This document shows, one piece after another, positions 13,934-19,858 of a stretch of DNA of 20,004 nt; the first letter of the stretch is position 1, and every line of letters starts with the position of its first letter. A model generated the notes under the pieces. That model was not told the DNA's origin. It saw nothing but the letters and a program-made list of their open reading frames with translations, and made no database searches. The translations under genes and the position numbers were made by a program. Source of the DNA: an uncultured Candidatus Peregrinibacteria bacterium (GTDB taxonomy: Bacteria; Patescibacteriota; Gracilibacteria; Peribacterales; Peribacteraceae); assembly GCA_903822115.1 (NCBI GenBank), contig CAIJNU010000054.1, positions 1 through 20,004 on the forward strand, in the 5' to 3' direction.

Positions 13934-16225
13934 ATGACCCGCTCCCGACCCGATTCAAGTACTCTCATCGGAAAAGATCCGCAGATCGTCCCTCTCTCCG
14001 TTCAACGCATCCTCGGCGCCGAATCGCAGGCTGCGCGCATTTGGATCGGACCCGAGGAAGCGAAGAAACTTACGACAGACGAGACGGAAGCTTACGATCT
14101 CGCGCATACGATCATGAAGTACCTCGTCATCGAGGCTCCACGTAAGCATAAATCCGGGCATCCCGGCGGCCCGCTCTCCGCTTTCACCTTCAGCTACGCA
14201 CTGCTTCGACGTCGCGATCCCAAGGTCGATGCGGCGCTTCGCATGAGCGCCGGTCACCTCTCGCTGCTCGCTTACGGTTTGCAGTATCTGGGAGGACACG
14301 GCGGGAAGGATCCGAGACTTGCCTCTCCTCAAGCGATTATCGATTGTTTCCGCACCGTGAGCGGCTTGCCCGGGCACGCCGAAGCCGGCGTCGGCGACAT
14401 ACCGTTTGGCTGCGGGCCGCTGGGAAAAGGCGTTTCGAACGGACTCGGCCACGCGCTCGGATGGAAAATGAGAAAGCAGAAAGGAATCACCGACGTGCTC
14501 ATCGGCGACGGGGACGCGGAGGAAGGACAGATCATGGAAGCGGTACGGCTCGCGAGCAAACTGAAAGTGGATTCCCTCGTCGTGCACGGCGACATCAACG
14601 ACGTGCAACTCTCCGGCATTCCGTCGAAGGTCGTGGCTTCCGACATTGCCGCGATTTTTCAATCCATGGGATGGCAAGTGATCGAGGTGCAGAATGGAAA
14701 CGACCCCTCTCAAGTAGAAGCTGCGCTCGATATCGCGGACTCGTTTATCGGCAAGGGGAAGCCAATCTTCGTCTGCTACTACACGACGATGGGATACGGC
14801 ATCGAGACGATGGAGAAGGCTGCCAACGCGGGTTCTCCCGAGTTCCACGGCGCGCCGATGAAGGACGACGTCGCGGAGATGGAATTGAAGAAGCTCCCTC
14901 CCCTCTCCGAAGTCGTCACTCGCTACGAATCACATCGAAAGAAACTCGCGGAACATTTCAAGGGAGCGCTCCCCGCCTCCGAGGTGCTCGCACCTGTGAA
15001 ATTCGGCAAGCGCGTCGTCACGGAAAAGAAAGGCGCGGCGCGCAGAGACTTCGGTGCCACCTCGATCAAGAACGCGATGAAGACCGATCCGCGCATCGTC
15101 GTGCTGCACGGCGATCTCGCGGGATCGGGAGGATTTGACGAGGTGGAGAAGGAATTCCCGCAACGCGTCATCAACTGCGGCGCGGCGGAGGCAAACATGT
15201 ACATGATGGCGGCAGGCATGCGGCAGGCGGGATTACTCCCCGTCACCTACACCTTCGCCGCATTCGGCACCAACGAAGCACGGGCGAACGCGCGGTTGAT
15301 CGACATCAACAGCGCCCATGTCCCCTGCTCCATCCTCCACGATTGCACGCACGTGGGACTCTCTGTGGGCGAGGACGGTGAGACGCATCAAGAACGACAC
15401 TATTTAAATATCCCTTTCGATCACACGCAGATCTGGATGCCCGCGGACAGCAACCAAGCGGCGGCCGCTGCCGAGAAGGGACTTGAACTTGTGAGCAAGG
15501 GGCACGAGAGCGCGTTCGTCTTCTTCCCGCGCACCGGCCACGAACAGCTCAAGGCGCCGTCAGGTGATATTCTCTACGGAGAAGGTTACGTCTTCGACGG
15601 GAAGATCGATCTGGTGCGGGGAAAAGGCGATGACTCCGATCGCGCGACGATCATCGCCACCGGCATCGCCGTGCATGATGCACTGAAAGCTGCAGACAGA
15701 CTCCTCAGTGAGGAGAAAGTTTCCGTGCGTGTGCTCAACGTCGCTTGCGTGCGCCCCCTTGATGCTGCAACCGTTTTGCAAGCGGCGCTGGAGACGACTC
15801 ATCTGATCATCGCGGAAGATCACAGCTCCGAGGGCGGACTCGCATCACAAGTCGCGGACATCATCGCGGATTTCCAAATCCCCTGCTCGCTTCGACGCCT
15901 CGGAGTTAACCACTACTTCCCGTCGGGGCCGGCGGAAGATCTGAAATTCCTCGCGGGGCTCGATCCCGACAGCATCGCGGATGCCGTTCTCGATGAGATG
16001 CGCACGGAAGTGTGCGGCGGGGAAGACGCATTCGTTACCGCCATCGCGGCGCTCGCAACCAACGTCAAGAAGAGTCGATTCCGGCTGAGCGTCCAGCCTT
16101 TCATCGAGAGCCTCCTCACGGAAAAGGGCACGATGGAGCGCCTGCGCGATCTGTGGAGAAAGCGCACCTGCCCCGTCGACAAGCTCCCCTCAAACGAGCA
16201 ATTGCAGGAGATGCTGAGAGACTGA
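13934..16225 (+). CDS. tkt: transketolase
   Basis: Thiamine diphosphate enzyme of the non-oxidative pentose phosphate pathway, moving two-carbon ketol units. Visible signatures are KSGHPGGPLSAF (73-84), the ThDP-binding stretch that opens with GDGDAEEGQ (191-199) and reaches N222, the pyrimidine-domain GAAEANMYMMAAGM with candidate catalytic E419, and GLSVGEDGETHQE. The 763-residue length is about 100 more than the usual 660. Part of the excess is an N-terminal extension of about 50 residues before the first helix, and part a long linker (about 310-370) between the PP and Pyr domains. The ATG at 13934 follows CACTTCTCACCAT with no SD. It is divergent from tal. Some positions (for example GDIND around 219-223) differ from textbook transketolases, so substrate range may differ, but I see no broken catalytic motif. 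Confidence 0.93.
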   Translation: MTRSRPDSSTLIGKDPQIVPLSVQRILGAESQAARIWIGPEEAKKLTTDETEAYDLAHTIMKYLVIEAPRKHKSGHPGGPLSAFTFSYALLRRRDPKVDAALRMSAGHLSLLAYGLQYLGGHGGKDPRLASPQAIIDCFRTVSGLPGHAEAGVGDIPFGCGPLGKGVSNGLGHALGWKMRKQKGITDVLIGDGDAEEGQIMEAVRLASKLKVDSLVVHGDINDVQLSGIPSKVVASDIAAIFQSMGWQVIEVQNGNDPSQVEAALDIADSFIGKGKPIFVCYYTTMGYGIETMEKAANAGSPEFHGAPMKDDVAEMELKKLPPLSEVVTRYESHRKKLAEHFKGALPASEVLAPVKFGKRVVTEKKGAARRDFGATSIKNAMKTDPRIVVLHGDLAGSGGFDEVEKEFPQRVINCGAAEANMYMMAAGMRQAGLLPVTYTFAAFGTNEARANARLIDINSAHVPCSILHDCTHVGLSVGEDGETHQERHYLNIPFDHTQIWMPADSNQAAAAAEKGLELVSKGHESAFVFFPRTGHEQLKAPSGDILYGEGYVFDGKIDLVRGKGDDSDRATIIATGIAVHDALKAADRLLSEEKVSVRVLNVACVRPLDAATVLQAALETTHLIIAEDHSSEGGLASQVADIIADFQIPCSLRRLGVNHYFPSGPAEDLKFLAGLDPDSIADAVLDEMRTEVCGGEDAFVTAIAALATNVKKSRFRLSVQPFIESLLTEKGTMERLRDLWRKRTCPVDKLPSNEQLQEMLRD

Positions 16226-16234
16226 TTCTGCACC

Positions 16235-16263
16235 TTCGCAAAGATTCCCTCCCCCTGTACAAT
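16235..16263 (+). promoter_or_regulatory. promoter for tRNA-Ser
   Basis: -35 TTCGCA (16235-16240, 4 of 6), a 17-bp spacer and -10 TACAAT (16258-16263, 5 of 6). The predicted start seven bases on is 16270, the first base of the mature tRNA, so 5' processing might be unnecessary. Confidence 0.55.
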
Positions 16264-16269
16264 GACCTC

Positions 16270-16359
16270 GGTGGGATGGCCGAGTGGTTTAAGGCAACGG
16301 ACTTGAAATCCGTCAGACCCTCACGGGTCTCGTGGGTTCGAATCCCACTCCCACCGCCA
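16270..16359 (+). tRNA. tRNA-Ser (anticodon UGA)
   Basis: A full class II tRNA. The 7-bp acceptor stem GGTGGGA pairs with TCCCACC. The D-arm follows, then the anticodon stem ACGGA/TCCGT with loop CTTGAAA, giving anticodon TGA at 16304-16306, which reads UCA and other UCN codons. The long variable arm (CAGACCCTCACGGGTCTCG) is typical of serine, and the T-arm GTGGG-TTCGAAT-CCCAC is standard. The discriminator is G, and the CCA end is encoded (16357-16359). Confidence 0.97.
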
Positions 16360-16368
16360 TCCGTCTTC

Positions 16369-16386
16369 GCCCCGCATGCGCGGGGC
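16369..16386 (+). terminator. GC-rich hairpin after tRNA-Ser
   Basis: A perfect 7-bp stem, GCCCCGC (16369-16375) with GCGGGGC (16380-16386), around an ATGC loop, ten bases after the tRNA. It is followed by TTCGCC rather than a U-run, so it may end or process the tRNA transcript but is not a textbook intrinsic terminator. Confidence 0.4.
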
Positions 16387-16422
16387 TTCGCCGGGATTGT
16401 TCTGGAAATGTGCAATTTCAAG
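16386..16422 (+). repeat. 37-bp direct repeat, copy 1
   Basis: Begins CTTCGCCGGGATTGTTCTGG and matches the second copy at 16543-16579 in 34 of 37 positions. The three differences are consecutive (GCA against ACT) near the 3' end. The copies are 157 bp apart, start to start. Confidence 0.85.
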
Positions 16423-16441
16423 ACGCGATGCAGGATGCCAC

Positions 16442-16538
16442 GGCGTAGCGCAGCGAAGCCGGGCTTGTTCGACTTGTTCTCTCCACCACTGCGCTACGCA
16501 AGCTACTCCGTCTCCGTCCGGCTACACTTCGTTACGCC
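16442..16538. repeat. nested inverted repeats between the direct repeats
   Basis: The arms at 16442-16462 and 16518-16538 are complementary at 17 of 21 positions. Inside this, GCGTAGCGCAG (16443-16453) and CTGCGCTACGC (16489-16499) are a perfect 11-bp inverted pair, so two alternative hairpins compete for the same left arm. The sequence does not look coding. Confidence 0.7.
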
Positions 16539-16542
16539 GAGA

Positions 16543-16579
16543 CTTCGCCGGGATTGTTCTGGAAATGTACTATTTCAAG
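16543..16579 (+). repeat. 37-bp direct repeat, copy 2
   Basis: Second copy of the repeat at 16386-16422. It runs into ATGTACTATTTCAAG, which would encode MYYFK. After this point the two copies diverge completely. Confidence 0.85.
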
Positions 16580-16789
16580 TCGGACTCATTCGACACGGAT
16601 TCCAGCCATTCTTTGGTTCTTGATGCTTTTCCCTTTCCTTTTTTCTCAAACCATTTGACGGAGAGGGGAGATCATGGGCGCTCAATTCTTCGATTCCAGC
16701 CAGTTTTTCGCTCCCAATAGCCAAAAGCGCCTCTTTCATCCGTGCATGGCAGAGATAGTTCATTTGTCGATTTGTTTGAGAAATTTCAC

Positions 16790-16817
16790 TTGCAAGGGCG
16801 TTTCTGAGCCCTACAAT
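16790..16817 (+). promoter_or_regulatory. candidate promoter for the histone gene
   Basis: TTGCAA (16790-16795, 4 of 6), a 16-bp spacer and TACAAT (16812-16817, 5 of 6; the same -10 as the tRNA-Ser promoter). The start would be near 16824, giving a 24-nt pyrimidine-rich leader. Confidence 0.45.
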
Positions 16818-16847
16818 CCCTTTGTTTTACTCTTTTACCCCAATCCT

Positions 16848-17018
16848 ATGAGTTACGTAGTTGCATCAGCAATCAAGGATTACCTCAAGAAGCAGGGCAT
16901 GATGACCGCCGGTGATTTCCCGGAGGCCGCCTCCGCTCACCTCGAGGTTGCCCTCAAGGAGGCCGCCAAGCGCGCCAAGGACAACGGCCGCGTCACGGTC
17001 CGACCGTACGATCTTTGA
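16848..17018 (+). CDS. bacterial histone-fold DNA-binding protein
   Basis: A 56-residue protein matching the minimal histone fold. A short first helix (SYVVASAIKDYLKKQG, 2-17) is followed by a long central helix (about FPEAASAHLEVALKEAAKRA, 24-43) and NGRVTVRPYDL (46-56) at the end. The pattern AAKRAKDNGRVTVRPYDL corresponds to the end of archaeal histones (EAIKLARHAGRKTIKAEDI in HMf), including the R...T....D arrangement. It is also close in style and length to the short bacterial histones such as Bdellovibrio Bd0055. It is therefore probably an abundant nucleoid protein that dimerises on DNA. The start at 16848 gives the family length. A longer frame upstream (from 16674) adds unrelated sequence. 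There is no SD, a candidate promoter lies upstream, and a strong terminator follows. The family match is from memory, not from a search. Confidence 0.85.
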   Translation: MSYVVASAIKDYLKKQGMMTAGDFPEAASAHLEVALKEAAKRAKDNGRVTVRPYDL

Positions 17019-17044
17019 GAGGTTTTTTCTCTCGACAAAAAGAG

Positions 17045-17071
17045 TGCCTCCGTAAGGAGGCATTTTTTTTT
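17045..17071 (+). terminator. intrinsic terminator after the histone gene
   Basis: A perfect 7-bp stem, TGCCTCC (17045-17051) and GGAGGCA (17056-17062), with a GTAA loop, followed by nine T residues (17063-17071). It lies 26 bp after the histone stop. On the other strand the same hairpin is followed by CTCTTTTTGTCG, so it can also stop transcription of prfB, whose stop codon it touches. Confidence 0.9.
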
Positions 17072-18162
17072 ATTGCTCTCCTCTCGCTTCCCTCTTCAGC
17101 TCCGCGTCGATGAAGTCCTGAATGTCGCCATCGAGCACGCCGGTCGTGTTGCTCGTCTCGGTATCCGTGCGTAGGTCCTTCACCATCTGGTAGGGGTGCA
17201 GGACGTAGCTGCGAATCTGCTGACCGAAATCCGCGGATGCGCTGGCGCCGCGCAGTTCTTTCTTCTGCTCCAATTCCTCGCGCCGCTGTTTCTCGAGGAG
17301 CTTGGCGCGCAGGATGTTCATCGCCTGCGTGCGGTTCTGGAGCTGACTTCGCTCCGTCTGACACGCGACGACGATATTGGTGGGGAGGTGCGTGACGCGC
17401 ACGGCCGTCTCCACCTTGTTCACGTTCTGTCCGCCGGCGCCGCCGCTTCGAAACGTGTCGATCCTCAAATCTTTGTCGGGGATCTGGATCTCGGCCGACT
17501 CTTCGACCTCCGGCAGCACCTCCACGAGCGCGAAGCTCGTCTGGCGCAGGTTCTTTGCATTGAACGGCGACTGGCGGACGAGGCGGTGCGTGCCCTTCTC
17601 GCACTTGAGATTGCCGTACGCCATCTCGCCGAGCACGTGGAACGTCACGGACTTCACGCCGGCCTCCGCTCCGTCGGTCTTCTCGAGGAGCTTCGTCTCC
17701 CATCCCTTGCGCTCGCAGTAGCGCAGGTACATGCGCGAGAGCATCGACGCCCAATCCTGCGCCTCCGTGCCGCCCGCGCCCGAGGTGATCGAGAGGTAGC
17801 AATTATTCATATCGAATTCCCCGCCGAGGTAGAGCTGCACTTCCACGCCCTGCCACCTCTTCTCCAACGCATCGGCTTCGCTTTCGAGGCTCGGAAGATC
17901 GGAGGGCTCGGCGTGCTGTGTGAGTTCGAGGAGATCATTCACGCTTGCGAGAATTTCCGTCACCGGATCCCACAATTTCTTGAATCCTTTCAGCTTCGAG
18001 AAAACTGTCTGCGCGGCCTTCTGATCGTTCCAAAAATCGGGAGCTTCCGTCTGGCTCTGCAACTTCGCGATCTGATCGGGAAATTTCTTTGCCTCAAAGA
18101 GAGTCCTTGCCCGTGTTTACGGCAGAGCGCAGGAGATTTAATTTCTGGAGGAGCTCTTCCAC
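17070..18162 (-). CDS. prfB: peptide chain release factor 2, expressed by +1 programmed frameshift
   Basis: RF2 releases peptides at UGA and UAA. The main frame (18095-17070) encodes the GGQ motif SGGAGGQNVNKVETAVRV, the SPF stop-recognition motif (RQSPFN) and SGAGGTEAQDWASMLSRMYL. By itself it lacks a start and the first 22 residues. These are in another frame (18162-18097: V/M-EELLQKLNLLRSAVNTGKDSL) ending at CTT TGA. A +1 slip at CTT T joins SL to EAKKFPDQIAKLQSQTEAPDFW. The joined protein has 363 residues, a typical RF2 length. The predicted start is GTG at 18162, the only start codon after an in-frame stop, preceded by CCTCCCCCCTTTCCC and no SD. Annotating only one frame would misplace the start at a TTG (18062). 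It converges on the histone gene. Confidence 0.93.
18094..18108 (-). promoter_or_regulatory. RF2 autoregulatory +1 frameshift site
   Basis: Read on the minus strand: AAGGA (18108-18104), four bases, CTT (18099-18097), TGA (18096-18094). This is the arrangement of the E. coli prfB site, where an SD-like element stimulates slippage at CUU U when RF2 is scarce and the UGA is decoded slowly. The base following UGA is G rather than the usual C. Confidence 0.85.
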
Positions 18163-18227
18163 GGGAAAGGGGGGAGGGAACGCGGCGATCTTACTCTTCT
18201 CGTTCCCATTGTCACTCGTTCAAGAAA

Positions 18228-18256
18228 TCCGGCTGCCACGCGGGGCGACAGCCGGA
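18228..18256 (-). terminator. hairpin terminator candidate after xylA
   Basis: On the minus strand, CCGGCTGTC and GGCAGCCGG form a 9-bp stem with one G.T pair and a 9-nt loop, closed by an outer T-A pair and followed by TTTCTTG. It lies 36 bp after the xylA stop codon and 66 bp before the prfB start. The short U-run makes it a moderate intrinsic terminator. Confidence 0.6.
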
Positions 18257-18291
18257 GTTCTTTGGTTAGGGGTTGGCGGGGATTGGGTTGA

Positions 18292-19644
18292 TCAGCCAGC
18301 GGGGAACATGTGCTCGTTGATGAGCACGTTGATACGTTCTTCGCTGCCTGAGGGCAATTCGATCGTTGGGCCGTACCTGTGGGCGGCGTTGGTGATGGCG
18401 TCCTTCGTCATACCGCTGCGGATTCTGTCGCCGAGGCTTGTGCCCCATTCCGCATAGATGGATTCTTCGACAATATCGTCGAGAACGCCTTCACTGCGGA
18501 TTTGGGCTGCGACCTTGGTGGCAATAGACCACGTGTCCATCGCACCGATGATCCCCCAGAAGATGTCCTTGGGGTCCGTCGATTCCCGGCGAAGCTTCGC
18601 GTCGAACGCCAGGTTGCCGTTGGGCAGCCCACCGTCTTCGAGCAACATGAGCATAACCGGAATCAACTTCTTCACCGTATGGGAGAACTCGTCAACGTCC
18701 CAGCCGATGAGGGGGTCACCTTCATTGGCGTCGATGCTGATGAGCTTGTCCGCGGCGCGCGCCATGGCGACTTCGTAGGCGAAGTCCAAGCCGGCGAGGC
18801 CGGCGTGGTTCTCCTCGAGGTTGAGGCCGACATTCTCGCGTTGGAGTAGGCCAGCTTGTTGCAAGAGGAAGAGCGTCGCCGCCACATCCGACTGGTATTG
18901 CACCTTGGAGGGTTCACGCTTCTTGGGCTCGTAGATGATTTTGCCGTCGAAGCCAATTTCGTCCGCGTAGTCGCAGACGCTATTGCCGAACCGCCCGTAG
19001 TTTTCGAGCACGAACGCGAGGCGCTTGATGATGGACATGATTTGCCTCATCCCCTCGCGTCCGCCCCAGAGGACGAAGTTTTTGCCTTGGAGACGCATGG
19101 TTATTTCAAGCATTTTGAACACTTCGCTTAAGCCGTAGGCATAGACCTTCGGACAAACACCGGTGGCCACGCCGAGGCGGTAACGCGGATGAGAGAAATG
19201 ATCACAGGTTCCCCACGCGAGCTTCTTTCCGGTGGCGGCTTGAAGTTCGGCGAGGAAGTCGGTGATTGTGTCGAGATTCTTGTGGCTCTCTTTGAGCGTG
19301 GCGCCTTCCGGCGCCAAGTCATAATTGTGCCACGAATAGTAATCGACACCGAGCTTCACCATGAGTTCGAACAGCGCTTCGCAGCGCTGCTTTCCCTTGG
19401 TGATCGGATCAGGCGCTTCGTCCCAAGGCATGGGTCGCGTCCCCCGTCCGAACATGTCGGCGGAAGGATTGCAGACTCCGTGCCAGGCGACGACCCCGAA
19501 GGGCAGCAATTCGCCAAGCGTCTTGCTGGTTCCTGCCACAACCTCGGTGGGGTTGAAGTGCCGAAACACGAGCGATCCCCGTTTTGCTTTGGGGTCGTGC
19601 GGGATGTTCCCCACTCCGGGGAACCATTGTTTTTGTGATGTCAT
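18292..19644 (-). CDS. xylA: xylose isomerase
   Basis: Interconverts D-xylose and D-xylulose (some enzymes also glucose and fructose) with two divalent metals. The 450-residue length is that of class II enzymes. Every catalytic and metal residue is found at a constant offset from E. coli XylA: D109 in WHNYDLAPEG with H106, E239 in IIYEPKKREPSK, E277 and H280 in NLEENHAGLAG, D305 in SIDANEGDPL, D316/D318 in GWDVDEF and D348 in FDAKLRR. Differences from common relatives, such as WHNYD for FHDRD, put it in a divergent branch. No SD precedes the ATG at 19644. A CG-centred palindrome starts 12 bp upstream. No xylulokinase or transporter is visible nearby. An insertion sequence fragment lies upstream, and Leu codon choice (more CTT, TTG and CTG) seems less CTC-biased than in neighbours, so lateral acquisition is possible. 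Confidence 0.95.
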   Translation of the reverse strand: MTSQKQWFPGVGNIPHDPKAKRGSLVFRHFNPTEVVAGTSKTLGELLPFGVVAWHGVCNPSADMFGRGTRPMPWDEAPDPITKGKQRCEALFELMVKLGVDYYSWHNYDLAPEGATLKESHKNLDTITDFLAELQAATGKKLAWGTCDHFSHPRYRLGVATGVCPKVYAYGLSEVFKMLEITMRLQGKNFVLWGGREGMRQIMSIIKRLAFVLENYGRFGNSVCDYADEIGFDGKIIYEPKKREPSKVQYQSDVAATLFLLQQAGLLQRENVGLNLEENHAGLAGLDFAYEVAMARAADKLISIDANEGDPLIGWDVDEFSHTVKKLIPVMLMLLEDGGLPNGNLAFDAKLRRESTDPKDIFWGIIGAMDTWSIATKVAAQIRSEGVLDDIVEESIYAEWGTSLGDRIRSGMTKDAITNAAHRYGPTIELPSGSEERINVLINEHMFPAG

Positions 19645-19655
19645 TGCTTTGTGGT

Positions 19656-19667
19656 GTTAACGTTAAC
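19656..19667. promoter_or_regulatory. CG-centred palindrome upstream of xylA, LacI-type operator candidate
   Basis: GTTAACGTTAAC is a perfect 12-bp palindrome ending 12 bp upstream of the xylA ATG. A central CG with symmetric flanks is typical of LacI/GalR-family operators. A second imperfect palindrome, GTGATCGTTCAC (19689-19700), lies 33 bp away centre to centre, about three helical turns. No regulator gene is in the window. Confidence 0.5.
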
Positions 19668-19858
19668 GCTCCACCTGCGACTGATCTTGTGATCGTTCAC
19701 GGGCAGTAGCGGGGTGGGGACGCATCATCCGCACGCTGCTACCGCCTGCAAACGGTAAATTTAATCCCTGCCGATCCTTCCAAAGAACGGATCCAGACAG
19801 GGTGGCCCAAAGGCCGTTTCTATCTGGGCGCGTATTATTCATTGATTGTGAATATCCG
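19668..19858. other. structured intergenic region between xylA and the transposase fragment
   Basis: No gene is visible. It holds several inverted repeats: ACCG/CGGT (19741-19756), a two-part stem of CCCTG (19766-19770) with CAGGG (19798-19802) around GATCC (19773-19777) with GGATC (19789-19793), and GGCC-CAAA-GGCC just after it. These could fold into an RNA, but no known RNA family is recognised. Confidence 0.4.

Larger units (their letters stand above)
16360..16847. other. gene-poor region with repeats between tRNA-Ser and the histone gene
   Basis: About 490 bases without a convincing gene. From the left it holds a GC hairpin after the tRNA, the first copy of a 37-bp direct repeat, an inverted-repeat-rich segment, the second copy of the repeat, and then about 260 bp of unstructured sequence leading to the histone promoter. 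Short frames on both strands, such as one of 62 codons on the minus strand at 16575-16763, have no recognisable product. The repeat-bearing half looks like debris or a short mobile or intergenic element. Confidence 0.6.

Noticed and set aside
16575..16763. 62-codon minus-strand frame in the repeat region
   Set aside because: No recognised family, no promoter or start context, and it overlaps repeat copy 2. Could be a decayed gene but cannot be supported.
18062..18162. Possibility that the TGA before RF2 is a sequencing error, or that TGA codes for glycine
   Set aside because: The CTT TGA context with an SD-like element is the standard RF2 frameshift site, other genes here end at TGA, and TGA=Gly lineages lack RF2.
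17196..18269. Plus-strand open frame of 357 codons opposite prfB
   Set aside because: Shadow of the RF2 gene, whose GGQ and SPF motifs are intact.
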